In this document: positions 26,948-36,014 of the stretch, piece after piece
How positions within the stretch are numbered: the stretch's first letter is position 1
Layout of the letters: each line of letters starts with the position of its first letter
Notes under the pieces: model-generated
The model's input: only the letters and a program-made list of their open reading frames with translations
What the model was told of the DNA's origin: nothing
Databases searched by the model: none
Program-made: the position numbers and the translations under genes
Source of the DNA: Thermoanaerobaculia bacterium
GTDB lineage: Bacteria; Acidobacteriota; Thermoanaerobaculia; Multivoradales; Multivoraceae
Assembly: GCA_022826745.1 (NCBI GenBank)
Contig: JAJDUI010000004.1
Span: 25,799 to 89,798 of the forward strand
DNA length: 64,000 bases
Direction: 5' to 3'

Positions 26948-28663
26948 CTACCTCGGGAGGTAGTGAGGATACTCCCGCAGCTCGCCCTGGAGGAACCTTG
27001 TCAGCAGACGTGCCTGGACCTCGATCAGGCGTCGCATCGTCACGCGGTAACCGAACACGGGATGAGTCGTCTCCTGCTCCAGCCGACGCTCGAACGCGGC
27101 GATGAATGCTCGCCGTCCCCGCGGCTTGAGGGCGCAGGCGTTGCCGCTGCGGACGAAGTGAGAGGGGCGCACCTCCCCATTGTTGATCACTTGCACGACG
27201 CTCGAGTCCGCCACGGTCGGGCGAAAGGGCTCCATCAAGTCGAGTGCCAAGGCCGGGCGGCCATGACGAGGCCGGTGGTAGAACCCGAAGTAGGGATCCA
27301 GGCCGACGGATGAAGCGACGTTCGTGAACGTCCGCGCCAGCAGCGCATAGGCGAGCGAGAGCATCGCGTTCACCGGATCCGTCGGCGGCCTCCGGTTTCG
27401 CGTGGTGAACTCGAACTTCTCCATTGCAGACCCGCGCGGCGAAGCCAGCATGCGGTTGAAGAACCGGAAGTAGATCGCCGCGCCATCTCCCTCCATGCCG
27501 AGCAACTGCTGAACGCCGGTCGCCGTCGCCGCCTCCGCCGCGACGTGCTTCAGACGACCCAGCGCGCGGTCCTTGTCCGGGCCTTCGCCCTTCTCGGCCC
27601 GCCAGTTCCGACGCAGCAGTGTTCGGGCGTTCCGGACCTTGGCCCTCACCAGGCCCCGCGCCAGTTCGAGACATTGGCGCTCGTCGAAAGCTGCCCGATA
27701 CTGCGCCTCGCGAACGGCGACGTTCCGATGCCCCGTACCGACCGTGTGACCGACGAACCAGCCGCCAGTGGTGAACCACGACACGGGAATCTCCGCATTC
27801 ATCAACGCATGAAGCGCAGGCGTCGTCACCGAGGCAGGACCGTAGATCGCTACGTCCGAGACTTCGATCAACGGCATCTCCGTCTTCTCGCCTTCCGCGT
27901 CGACGACCAGTCGCTCGCCGCTCTTTCGAAGCCTTGCTCGCGGCGTCTGCACGTACAACGGCCGCGCCGGATCGTCCGACGGATTGAGCGGCCTGGGCGG
28001 TCCACCGCGTTCGAACAGGTTCGTCTCGTCCGGCAGGCAGATTCCCGCAAGCGAACAGCGAGGGCACTTCGGACTGTCTCGGAGCGGCGGCGGCCGCCGC
28101 CCGGCCGCCGCGGCGGAACGCAACCCGGCGATGGCATCGAGAGTCCGGGCCCGAAGCTGATCGTCGAGCACGACGGGCACTCGCTCCCGGGAACCGGCGT
28201 ACCACAGCGCGCCCTGCTCCACCCGATAGCCGTTGTCCTCGAGGATCATCGCCTGGGCGCACACCTGAACTCGCTCCGGCTCATAGGCGCCGGCCGCCAC
28301 ATGAGGCCGCTTGCCCTTCTTGAAGTCCACGGGCATGGCGACGCCGTCTTCCAGGTCGACCACATCCATCTTCGCGATGATTCCCAGGCGCTCCGAGGAC
28401 ATCGTGACGCCCCGGGCCCTGCCCACCTCGTCGCCGGCGTCCTCCGGCGCCGCCAGCCGGCCTCCTCCCGAATCGACCCGCCGGTGCGAGCGCCTTCCCT
28501 CCGCCGTGTCCCCGCTCTCGGCCCACTCGCCCTCGACCCATTCCAGGTAGGCAAGCCGCGGACAGTAGACCCACTCGTTCACCATCCGGGCCGGCACGAG
28601 ATCTTCGCCGCGCCCCGGAGCCGAGGGAGGCAGGTTCAGGAGGAGTTGGGACTCAGGGGGCAT
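26948..28663 (-). CDS. cas4-cas1: Cas4-Cas1 fusion protein
   Basis: A 571-residue fusion, the form typical of subtype I-G. Residues ~20-215 are a Cas4 RecB-like nuclease with iron-sulfur cysteines: WVYCPRLAYLEW, MPVDFKKGKRP (nuclease D...K), QVCAQAMILE, then the Cys cluster PKCPRCSLAGICLPDE. Residues ~235-571 are Cas1: active-site Glu in LLGMEGDGAAIYF, His and Asp in GFYHRPRHGRPALALDLMEPFRP. All key residues are present, so prespacer trimming and integration should still be possible. It is separated from csb2 by an oppositely oriented HigBA module. Confidence 0.95.
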   Translation of the reverse strand: MPPESQLLLNLPPSAPGRGEDLVPARMVNEWVYCPRLAYLEWVEGEWAESGDTAEGRRSHRRVDSGGGRLAAPEDAGDEVGRARGVTMSSERLGIIAKMDVVDLEDGVAMPVDFKKGKRPHVAAGAYEPERVQVCAQAMILEDNGYRVEQGALWYAGSRERVPVVLDDQLRARTLDAIAGLRSAAAAGRRPPPLRDSPKCPRCSLAGICLPDETNLFERGGPPRPLNPSDDPARPLYVQTPRARLRKSGERLVVDAEGEKTEMPLIEVSDVAIYGPASVTTPALHALMNAEIPVSWFTTGGWFVGHTVGTGHRNVAVREAQYRAAFDERQCLELARGLVRAKVRNARTLLRRNWRAEKGEGPDKDRALGRLKHVAAEAATATGVQQLLGMEGDGAAIYFRFFNRMLASPRGSAMEKFEFTTRNRRPPTDPVNAMLSLAYALLARTFTNVASSVGLDPYFGFYHRPRHGRPALALDLMEPFRPTVADSSVVQVINNGEVRPSHFVRSGNACALKPRGRRAFIAAFERRLEQETTHPVFGYRVTMRRLIEVQARLLTRFLQGELREYPHYLPR

Positions 28664-28705
28664 TTTCCTTGGTCATGGCCGCGGGTCCTCCGGCCGGGAG
28701 CGGCG

Positions 28706-28734
28706 TTGCGTCGCGTAACGCGCCGCGCTACAGT
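28706..28734 (+). promoter_or_regulatory. Promoter of higBA with overlapping palindrome
   Basis: TTGCGT (28706) and TACAGT (28729-28734) are 17 bases apart, a good sigma-70 pair. An inverted repeat CGCGT-A-ACGCG lies in the spacer and could be the HigA operator. The higB GTG is at 28741, where transcription should begin, so the mRNA is probably leaderless. Confidence 0.55.
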
Positions 28735-28740
28735 CTCGCC

Positions 28741-29013
28741 GTGAGGATCAGGCACAAAGCGCTGCGAGCGCTGCACGAGCGCGACGAATCAGCTCGGTTA
28801 CCTGCCAATCTCGTACCAAGGCTAAGGCGCATTCTGTTCCGTTTGCAAGAAGCAACCCACCCACGAAGCGCCGAGGCGCCCGGCTTCCGGCTGCATCCGC
28901 TGAAGGGCGACAGGGCCGGTCAGTGGAGCGTTCGCGTCTCCGGAAACTGGCGGGTCGTGTTCCGGTTCGAGGATGGCGAAGTCGTGGACGTGGACCTCAT
29001 CGACTACCACTAG
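28741..29013 (+). CDS. higB: HigB/RelE-type toxin inside the cas locus
   Basis: A 90-residue RelE-superfamily mRNase: LPANLVPRLRRILFRLQEAT, HPLKGDRAGQWSVRVSGNWRVVFRF, and the closing EVVDVDLIDYH. Conserved basic and aromatic residues of HigB (GDRAGQWSVRVSGNWR) are present, so it looks functional. It is encoded first, as usual for HigBA, with a GTG start at the inferred transcription start. It stands between cas4-cas1 and csb2 on the opposite strand. A truncated close paralogue lies at 18353-18424. Confidence 0.9.
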   Translation: MRIRHKALRALHERDESARLPANLVPRLRRILFRLQEATHPRSAEAPGFRLHPLKGDRAGQWSVRVSGNWRVVFRFEDGEVVDVDLIDYH

Positions 29014-29031
29014 GTGCAAGGAGCGCACACC

Positions 29032-29346
29032 ATGAACGGCAGGGAAGACGATCGAGTCGGGAGCATGATGAATCCGCCGCACCTGGGCGAACTCATCCGC
29101 GAGAGCATGGATGACGTGGGCTGGAACGTGACGGAAACGGCAGCCCGCCTGGGCTGTCAGCGCGGAACACTGTTGCGCTTGCTGAACGGCAAGGCCGGCG
29201 TCTCCGCCAGCATGGCGCTGGCGCTTGAAGAGATCGGCTGGGGAACCGCAGTTCACTGGATGCGGATGCAGGCGAGTTACGAACTCGCGCAGGCGCGGCA
29301 AGCGCGGGCCGGTTCACGGCAGCGAGTGGCTGGTGCTTCTGCTTGA
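29032..29346 (+). CDS. higA: HigA-type antitoxin inside the cas locus
   Basis: A 104-residue XRE protein with the helix-turn-helix NVTETAARLGCQRGTLLRLLNGKAG and a NPPHLGELIRESMDDVGW start motif. AAGGAG stands 8 bases before the ATG at 29032. It should neutralise HigB and repress the shared promoter. Its 3' end faces the 3' end of csb2, only 24 bases away, so the toxin module sits tightly between cas genes. Confidence 0.92.
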   Translation: MNGREDDRVGSMMNPPHLGELIRESMDDVGWNVTETAARLGCQRGTLLRLLNGKAGVSASMALALEEIGWGTAVHWMRMQASYELAQARQARAGSRQRVAGASA

Positions 29347-29370
29347 TCCACCCGCTGGACAAGGCCACAC

Positions 29371-31548
29371 CTACGCCTCAGCCTTCGCTGCATGGAACAA
29401 ACCGCCACCGGAGTGGCTGTCTCCCCCCAGCAGCACCGGGCCCCTCACTGCAACCGCGAACCGCAGGTCCAATCGCGCTGTAGGGCGTCCTCCCCGAGGG
29501 CCCACGACGACACTCTTGACGTTGATGTCGACTGGCCTGGGAAGGCCTCGCCGCGTACATTCCGCCATCACATCGGCCCGAATCGCCACCTCCGCCTCGT
29601 CACGCCCCTTCAAGTTGCGTGTGGCCACGTAGTCCGTCTGGCCAATCCACGTGCGCGAAGGGCCCAACAGAGGGTCTCCTTCCGTGACCGGCATGGCCAC
29701 TAGCCGACTGAAGCGTCCCCCACTTCCGGCCCTTAGGTCCGTGAGCCCTCGCGCCACCTCGTTGAAGCGCTGTACGTTGCGCCATAGTCGACCCGCGTGG
29801 CGGTCGGCCGCCCAGGGCGCAATCACGAGCAGCCTCTCGACCGAACCGGGAGCGGAGCCGTCCACAGCGAGAAACACATGCTCATGGTGTCCTGACCGGG
29901 CCGGTTGTCCGCCAGTCTCGTGCCCCGAGAAGAGCTTGCCCACCTCGCCTCGGCTGTCCCGCGCCAGCGCCATCAGTGCGCGACGCAGGTGTCCAACCAG
30001 GACAGATCGCTCACGCATGTCGTGCCCGCCAGCCGCGCCGAGATCGAACTCAAACACGTCGACTTCCCGACTGACCGGCTCCATCAGACCCAAGCCGCAG
30101 AAACGCCCGTCACCGAGGACCAACGGCCCCGCCAACGCCTCGGCGAACTCCAACTCCAGATGCCACAAAGCATGCTTCGAGAACCGCGTACCCTCGGCGA
30201 AGTGCTCCGCCCGGGTTCCACGGCGGTCAAAGGGCTCCTTCTGCAGCCGAACCGTCGCCGGCTGGTTCTGAACACCGGCTCGCCGAAGCGATTGGAGCAC
30301 GAAGAAGACAGCACCGCGTTCTTCACGCTCACGCTCCGCGGCGGACTTGCGGCCGGCATTGCCGGTCCGCCGACGCGGAGCCTCCGACAGCACGACAGGT
30401 GTGACGCTCCGAAAGGTCTCGCCCGGCACAGCGAACCGCTCGGCCATCCGAGTGTCAGTGCTCGAGACCAAGCGGCCAAGGCCAACACGACCGGCAAGCT
30501 GATCATCATGCACCGTGCCCGCGAAGGCCCACTCCAGGTCACCGATCCGTATCGGGCACTCGGCCGGGATCTCGAGGAGTACACGACGTATGGCGCGGTC
30601 AACATGGAGAGAGCCGACCGAGGGAATCGGCAACAACCTCGCTCTCTGTGCGAGATCCTCGGGACCCGCTTCCCTCCCTCGGATCAACCGCTCATACTCC
30701 CCGGCGCCCTCGGGAAACGCATCCTGGAGCCTGCGCGTGGCGGCCGCAAGCAGACCTGAAACAAGAGGCGCTGCCGAAACAAGAGGCCACGGCGCGAACC
30801 CGCCATCCTCGTTGCGGAGTTCGAAGCTGAGGCGCCGTGGCGGTGCGTCGTAGCCGACCCGGCCGAACAGAGCCTTGGGCGGCTGGACAAAGCGCTGCCT
30901 CAACTTTCGCCCTGAACGCTCCGGCCGAAGTCGGCGACGCTTGCCGTCGTACCTGAGTGCGAGGCTCTTGAGCGTGCCTGGGCGAGGCACCGCCACGTCG
31001 CCCGAACCTCCTGGAGTTCTCACGGTGCCCGAATGCGCGGCAAGAAGGAGGTCTGCATCGCCTTCGTCGACGATCTCGCCGTGGGCCCAGGCCATGTCGA
31101 TGCCCCGGCCGAGTTGGTACAAACGATCCGCGATCTCGCAGACCTGCCGGGCCTCAGGAAAACCGGAGTCGTCGAGCTTCCAGACATAGAGAATCGGCTC
31201 GCCGGAGTCGAACACGACCGACCGCCACTGCTTGCCAGTGCGGATACTGGCCATTCGGGCTGGATCGCCACGCACCGAGTCCAAGTCGTTGTTGGGAACG
31301 AAGAGCTTCACCGGGCGCCCCTGTCGACCGGCCGGAGCGGCAACCCTCGGCGGATGAAGGCACTCAAGCCACCCGAGTGCATCCTGATCCTCGGACCGGA
31401 CGATCGCACCCCGGGCCGCACCCGCGACGAGGGCCTGAAACAGGCGACCCGGCGAGGGAGGCCAGCCGCGCCCGCCGGCGAATCCGTCCTGCTCGCCGTG
31501 ATAGCGGCCCTCGCAGAACCATGCCGCGATTACCAGAGCGCGCGGCAT
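29371..31548 (-). CDS. csb2: Csb2, Cas5-Cas6 fusion of type I-G
   Basis: A 725-residue GSU0054-family protein. The start LVIAAWFCEGRYHG and WPPSPGRLFQALVAG are family hallmarks. Two RAMP-type glycine-rich loops are visible: GPLVLGDGRFCGLGLM (~470) and GPVLLGGDSHSGGGLF at the C-terminus, matching the Cas5-plus-Cas6 fusion reading of this family, so it should both cap the crRNA handle and cut the pre-crRNA. Its start lies 2 bases after the stop of the broken csb1, so it is still likely translated. Confidence 0.9.
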   Translation of the reverse strand: MPRALVIAAWFCEGRYHGEQDGFAGGRGWPPSPGRLFQALVAGAARGAIVRSEDQDALGWLECLHPPRVAAPAGRQGRPVKLFVPNNDLDSVRGDPARMASIRTGKQWRSVVFDSGEPILYVWKLDDSGFPEARQVCEIADRLYQLGRGIDMAWAHGEIVDEGDADLLLAAHSGTVRTPGGSGDVAVPRPGTLKSLALRYDGKRRRLRPERSGRKLRQRFVQPPKALFGRVGYDAPPRRLSFELRNEDGGFAPWPLVSAAPLVSGLLAAATRRLQDAFPEGAGEYERLIRGREAGPEDLAQRARLLPIPSVGSLHVDRAIRRVLLEIPAECPIRIGDLEWAFAGTVHDDQLAGRVGLGRLVSSTDTRMAERFAVPGETFRSVTPVVLSEAPRRRTGNAGRKSAAEREREERGAVFFVLQSLRRAGVQNQPATVRLQKEPFDRRGTRAEHFAEGTRFSKHALWHLELEFAEALAGPLVLGDGRFCGLGLMEPVSREVDVFEFDLGAAGGHDMRERSVLVGHLRRALMALARDSRGEVGKLFSGHETGGQPARSGHHEHVFLAVDGSAPGSVERLLVIAPWAADRHAGRLWRNVQRFNEVARGLTDLRAGSGGRFSRLVAMPVTEGDPLLGPSRTWIGQTDYVATRNLKGRDEAEVAIRADVMAECTRRGLPRPVDINVKSVVVGPRGGRPTARLDLRFAVAVRGPVLLGGDSHSGGGLFHAAKAEA

Positions 31549-31550
31549 CG

Positions 31551-32010
31551 TCAGCCCTTGGACTTGACCTTCGAGTCTTGGATGGCGAGCTTCTTGTCAA
31601 AGGCTACAAGGCGGCTCTTTCCGACACCGAAAACTGCAGCCGCACGTTCCGCATAGTTGAGGGCCAAGGTCTCGTTCAGTCCCACCGGTTCGCGGACGCC
31701 AGTGCGTTCGATCAGTTCCCACACGGACTCCCGGTCAGGATCGAGGGTAAGCAGACAACCGGCACGGAGGAAGCCGTCCATCGGCACGGTCGCCGCCACC
31801 AGGGAGAGGGCCAGGATGTAGTGTCGAAGGTTCCGGCCGTCCTCCCCATCCAAGCGCCGCAACGCCACCAGATTGACCGTGACGTCACGCCGGGAAGAAA
31901 GGTGAACCCGCACCCTCAACTGGCACCAGGAACTGCCGAAGGTGGAGCGCAACCGCAGCGCTTCGGTCATCTGCGAGCAGATCGAGGCTCTCTTGGGTCA
32001 GGGGTCTCAT
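31551..32010 (-). pseudogene. csb1: csb1 (Cas7 of type I-G) with large internal deletion and frameshift
   Basis: The start overlaps the csb3 stop (TGATG at 32012-32008). The first frame reads MRPLTQESLDLLADDRSAAV and on through LRQFLVPVEGAGSPFFP, the expected Csb1 N-terminus, where PPT(Y/F) should follow. Instead it meets a TGA at 31887-31885. In the next frame, from about 31893, the sequence reads DVTVNLVALRRLDGEDGR then LRHYILALSLVAATVP and ends VAFDKKLAIQDSKVKSKG, which is the Csb1 C-terminal part. Roughly 150 codons remain of a protein that is normally over 300, and they are in two frames. Cas7 forms the crRNA-binding filament, so interference should be lost unless another Cas7 exists elsewhere. 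Confidence 0.8.
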
Positions 32011-32909
32011 CACTGAACGATCTCCTCCTCATGTACTTGGATAATGCTCCTTGCTTGGCCCTCCTTTCCGGGCCAATCCAGGAGCACTACGAATCGGCGG
32101 AAAGGCGCACCAGGGACCGGACTCGTTCGCCGTCCAAGGGCAGCGCGGTGAAGCGCGGGTTCCAGCAGAAGGCGTCGCTCGTCCAAGCCAAGGACTCCGT
32201 AAGCGTACTCCAGCTTGGTCTCGGGGCTACGGATCGGACGAGCGTGCGTCAGGCCAACCGCAGCCAGGACCTCAACGAAGGGGAATCCCACCATACGGAT
32301 GGAGTCGTGCCGGTTCGCTGAGAAGCCGTCCTGCAGCGGAAGGTTGTCGCGGCGCCAATCGAGTCGGAAGCTGCTGCTCTGGACTTTGGCCAACGCGAAC
32401 GGGTCTCGGGCATGTTGGCTAGCTTCAGGCCGACACAGTTCAAGCGCATCGCGCAGGAGAGCCGCCCCGGGGTAACCGGCCGACCCTCCCCAGAACTTGA
32501 CGTTGTCCCGCCGCGTCGTGTCGCCCCAGTAGTCGACCGGAAGTGCTTTGCCTCCCGGCTCTCGAAGCACCGCCGGAAGCACGTCCGGCTTCCCAGGATC
32601 ACGGAACGGAAACGGGTGGTCGGGCGGATCGACCTCCGTCTTGCCCCACTTCTCGTTCCACTTCTTCAGACTAGCCGAGGCATGTGGCGCCCGTGCTACT
32701 ACCCGCGCGGCCTCCAGGAAGCACAGTATCCGGTCAACTGGAGGCTCGTCCCCGTCGGCCGACACGCGGAACTTGACCTCCTCGCCACCAGACCAATCGA
32801 ACGCTCCCTTCGCGGTGCCCAGGAGAACATCGGCCCCCTCCAGGAGCCCGAGGCACGCGAGGACCTGGCCGGGGTTGAACAAGTCCACAGGCAAAGTCGA
32901 TTCAGCCAT
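32010..32909 (-). CDS. csb3: Csb3 / Cas8-like subunit of type I-G
   Basis: A 299-residue GSU0052-family protein: LPVDLFNPGQVLACLGLLEGAD is the diagnostic opening, followed by MVGFPFVEVLAAVGLTHARP and AYGVLGLDERRLLLEPALHRAAL. Csb3 is taken to fill the large-subunit (Cas8) place in this I-G variant. The ATG at 32909 overlaps the cas3 stop by 8 bases and its own stop overlaps the csb1 start, so cas3-csb3-csb1-csb2 form one tightly coupled operon. It appears intact. Confidence 0.85.
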   Translation of the reverse strand: MAESTLPVDLFNPGQVLACLGLLEGADVLLGTAKGAFDWSGGEEVKFRVSADGDEPPVDRILCFLEAARVVARAPHASASLKKWNEKWGKTEVDPPDHPFPFRDPGKPDVLPAVLREPGGKALPVDYWGDTTRRDNVKFWGGSAGYPGAALLRDALELCRPEASQHARDPFALAKVQSSSFRLDWRRDNLPLQDGFSANRHDSIRMVGFPFVEVLAAVGLTHARPIRSPETKLEYAYGVLGLDERRLLLEPALHRAALGRRTSPVPGAPFRRFVVLLDWPGKEGQARSIIQVHEEEIVQ

Positions 32910-35745
32910 TTCGCTCACCGTTCTCCGGCTTTGCCGACCGGGAGGCGCTCTGATCCGCGGCTCGGAGAATTGCCTCACGCCAGGCGAGCCCCCAAGGTCC
33001 GTAGCGCCCTTGCAGCTTGGTGAATCTCAACGCCGCGTCGCCAGCCTTGATTTCGAGAAGGGAAGGTGGTCCGGTCTCGCAGCCATCGGGCCGGATGAGC
33101 GGCCGGGCATGGCCGTGGTGGGAAGCGATCAGGTGCAAGACCAATTCCCGGGTTTCGGCGGGCAGTTCCCGCGTCTCGGCTTTGAGAAGCGAGCCGAACT
33201 CGTGCCGATAGCCTTCAAGAGCCCACCAGTTGCCGCCCCCTCCCGTCTTGGCGTAGACGCGGCCGTCCTTTGGAGCGTTCATCGCTCGCTGCCATCGAGA
33301 GGCGGCCTTTCCTTCATCGTGCAGCCGCGCCGCCTCGGCCAGCGCTTCTCTTTCCGACTGCGGAAGATCGAGGCGACAAGCGATCGCCCGAACCCGAGCA
33401 ACCACCGCCTCCGTGTGCTCGGCAAGCACCTGAACTCTGGCGCCAGCCGACCGAACGTCCTCGTTCAGCGGCTCGTCCGCCCAGGTCAGAACGGCAAGCC
33501 CACGGACCGGCGTTCCACCAAGGTCCACGCGAGTCTCGAAGGTGCGGAAGTGGCGCCAGTTGTCGCTCGGCACCGGCTCAACGAGACCCTCGCCATCGTC
33601 GGTGCGGACAACTTCCTGGACTCGAAAACCGATGACGGGCGCAGCGTCAGGGGCCTGCCCCTGCGGTAGGTCTTGCCAACCACGGTCGGAATCGGCGGTT
33701 GCAGTCATCTTGTCCTCTCGCTCGTTCAGCATGCCGTCCCGCAGGCCGCCGATGCGCGAATCCACTACGAGAAGAGCACCCGGCAGCAGAGACTCCCTCC
33801 ACTTCCGCTTCAGCGCATCCCGTTCCTTCCGGGCAGCGACGCTCAACGCCTTGACAGGCGCGGCCATCGTCCGAAGCTCGGACCATCTGATGCTCCCTCG
33901 GTGGCGATGCCCCCGATCCAGCAAGACGCCCACGATCTCGGCCCCGTCCACGAGCGGAGAATCGGCTTGCTGGCTCTTGGCCAGCCTTGCCGCCCGCTTG
34001 AGGAGCCATTCGAGAACTCGGCCTGTGCCGGCCTCCAGCTTCTCCGTGGCGTGAATGGGTGCCGCGCGAAAGTACTCGGTGGCCAACGTTGCGGACAACG
34101 TGACGTCGTCATCCACTTGAACCGAGGGCAGGTGCGCCCGCCAGACGACCTCGGTCCGCGGCTCCTCAACCTCCTCCCACCCCCGCAGCCAAGGCGCCAC
34201 CTCGGGCCGGCCTTCATGCTGGTCAAGAGACGTCATGGCCCATGCATCGAGCAGCGGCCGCGTGAGTTCAGGATGCAAGGGAGCTTTCGTGGTCGCGACA
34301 CGAACTACCTCCGGATACCGCTCCTTCAACTCGACCGTTGACGCGGGACTGGCGTCACACCGGTCGCTTCCGCCCAGAGGCCGGAGGCGCTTCAGCGGCG
34401 CCAACCATCGCTCAACCGCCTCCGCCGCCCGCTTCTCCCTCTCGGCCTTGTTTCCAGAGAACAGCGCGCTGGCCGGCTGGGCCGAGAACACGTCAACCCT
34501 GGCGCTACGGTCCTGGCCACCGCGGCGGTTCACCCTTCCCAGGCGTTGGACCATCCGCTCGTACGGCACCAGGTCGCAGACGAGATGGTCCGCATCCAGA
34601 TCCACACCGACCTCGCCGGCCGACGTCGCCACCAGGACCGCTGGCGCCTCCCGCTCGAGGCGTGAACCGCCCAGGAAACCCCGCTCTTCGAGCCAGCCCT
34701 CCAACTCGGTCCGCTCATGCACGCGGCGTTCGCCGACAAGCAACTCCGTCGCCCAGTCCCGCGACGTACGGTTCTCGCCCGAACCACGTCGGCACTCCTT
34801 GTCGATGCGTGCCTTGACATCGACTGCTACCTTGCGACTGTTGCTGTAGACGATGATGCGAGCACGCTGGCCCTCCGGTGAAGCTCCGATCTCCACAGTT
34901 CGCTGCGCGAGCTTCTCGGCCAGCGCGCCTGAGTCCTCGACCCTCTCAACGAGTAACCGCTTGTCGGCGTTGAGGCGGTCACAGACCGTTTGCTCGGAAC
35001 GATCCTCGTCGAGCAATGTGAACACGTCCCGGTCCTCCAGACTCGCTGACTGCCGTCCGGTAGCTGACAGCGACATCAGCCGAAACGGCGGCGTCACCGC
35101 TCCAACATCGACCACCGGGCCGAGCTTGTCGTCACGGTGGTCGTCGACCTGTCGAAGCAGAGCTTCAAACGGGGGACAAAGGTGCGCCTCGTCCAGCACC
35201 ACCAAGGCGTCGGCCCCGAGCAGGCCCGCAAGGTAGGGGCGCATACCCTTGGAGACACCGTAGCCCCGAAAGAGCAGCCGGGAACCGATCATGTCGACTG
35301 TTCCGACCACGATCGCCGGAACGGACGGATCCTCCTGCCAAGCCCGGTTGTCCGCGAACCCGCCGCGAAGGGTCGAGATCGGAAGGCCTCCTCCTCGCTC
35401 GGCCACGCCAAGCCCCCTCGCCAGGTCCTTCGGCAAGTTCTGACGAAGACGCTCCGCATAGCGAGTCGCCTGGTCCACCACGGCCCGGCGATCCACGACG
35501 TATACCAGCCGCCTCGGCAGCTTGGCTCCTTTCCCAAGCGCGATCAGCCACAGCGCCATTACCGCCGTCTTCCCCAGACCCGTCGGTACGTCCACGGCAT
35601 CGGGCAGTTCCCCTTGAAGCAGGCGGTCAAGGAGCCGTTGCTGCCAGCGGAACGGTCGATGACACTCGCCATTGTCGGCGGTCAGGGTCTCAAACAGATC
35701 CGCCAAGGAGTCGGCGTCAGCCGACCTGTAGCTGCTTTCGTTCAT
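32902..35745 (-). CDS. cas3: Cas3 helicase-nuclease, type I-G
   Basis: About 947 residues. Superfamily 2 helicase first: QQRLLDRLLQGELPDAVDVP then Walker A TGLGKTAVMALWL (~58), VVLDEAHLC (~195), LMSLSATG, and motif VI RLGRVNRRGGQ. The HD nuclease is at the C-terminus, as in I-G Cas3: EAARLHDEGKAASRWQRAMN and LIASHHGHARP. All motifs look intact. The ATG at 35745 is preferred over a TTG three codons upstream. It is first in the cas operon, after a small membrane-protein gene and a broken WYL regulator. Confidence 0.93.
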   Translation of the reverse strand: MNESSYRSADADSLADLFETLTADNGECHRPFRWQQRLLDRLLQGELPDAVDVPTGLGKTAVMALWLIALGKGAKLPRRLVYVVDRRAVVDQATRYAERLRQNLPKDLARGLGVAERGGGLPISTLRGGFADNRAWQEDPSVPAIVVGTVDMIGSRLLFRGYGVSKGMRPYLAGLLGADALVVLDEAHLCPPFEALLRQVDDHRDDKLGPVVDVGAVTPPFRLMSLSATGRQSASLEDRDVFTLLDEDRSEQTVCDRLNADKRLLVERVEDSGALAEKLAQRTVEIGASPEGQRARIIVYSNSRKVAVDVKARIDKECRRGSGENRTSRDWATELLVGERRVHERTELEGWLEERGFLGGSRLEREAPAVLVATSAGEVGVDLDADHLVCDLVPYERMVQRLGRVNRRGGQDRSARVDVFSAQPASALFSGNKAEREKRAAEAVERWLAPLKRLRPLGGSDRCDASPASTVELKERYPEVVRVATTKAPLHPELTRPLLDAWAMTSLDQHEGRPEVAPWLRGWEEVEEPRTEVVWRAHLPSVQVDDDVTLSATLATEYFRAAPIHATEKLEAGTGRVLEWLLKRAARLAKSQQADSPLVDGAEIVGVLLDRGHRHRGSIRWSELRTMAAPVKALSVAARKERDALKRKWRESLLPGALLVVDSRIGGLRDGMLNEREDKMTATADSDRGWQDLPQGQAPDAAPVIGFRVQEVVRTDDGEGLVEPVPSDNWRHFRTFETRVDLGGTPVRGLAVLTWADEPLNEDVRSAGARVQVLAEHTEAVVARVRAIACRLDLPQSEREALAEAARLHDEGKAASRWQRAMNAPKDGRVYAKTGGGGNWWALEGYRHEFGSLLKAETRELPAETRELVLHLIASHHGHARPLIRPDGCETGPPSLLEIKAGDAALRFTKLQGRYGPWGLAWREAILRAADQSASRSAKPENGERNG

Positions 35746-35792
35746 TGGGGGCAACCTTCGGTGAAGGCGGCACGGACACTACACCCACGGAG

Positions 35793-36014
35793 TCACTCAC
35801 CATCCAGCCACGAGCCAAACAGAAACGCCCCCACCAGGGCGGCCGCCAGACAAACCGGGCAACCGCCCGCGAGGCCGCCGCAACAGTCCTCGTCGGCCGC
35901 CGGCGGCTCGGGACGCCGCGCGAGCCGCTCCTCGCGTTCCGGCGGCGCGACCACGGTCCAGACGACCAAGGCAACGAAGAGGACGACGCTGACGACCGCG
36001 GCGGTGGCAAGCAT
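35793..36014 (-). CDS. Small hypothetical membrane protein with a Cys cluster
   Basis: A 73-residue frame with an N-terminal TM helix (LATAAVVSVVLFVALVVWTVVA), a charged linker (PPEREERLARRPEPP), then DEDCCGGLAGGCPVCLAAAL leading into a second short hydrophobic helix (VGAFLFGSWL). The CC...C..C pattern beside a membrane segment could bind metal or form disulfides. I do not recognise the family and the ribosome site is weak. A longer + strand frame overlaps but looks like a composition artefact. It sits between the WYL gene and cas3 on the same strand. Confidence 0.5.
   Translation of the reverse strand: MLATAAVVSVVLFVALVVWTVVAPPEREERLARRPEPPAADEDCCGGLAGGCPVCLAAALVGAFLFGSWLDGE

Noticed and set aside
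35743..35756. TTGGGGGCAACC at the cas3 start resembling the IS21 terminus
   Set aside because: Only about 12 bases match and the next conserved block of the terminus (AAATCTCCCA) is absent.
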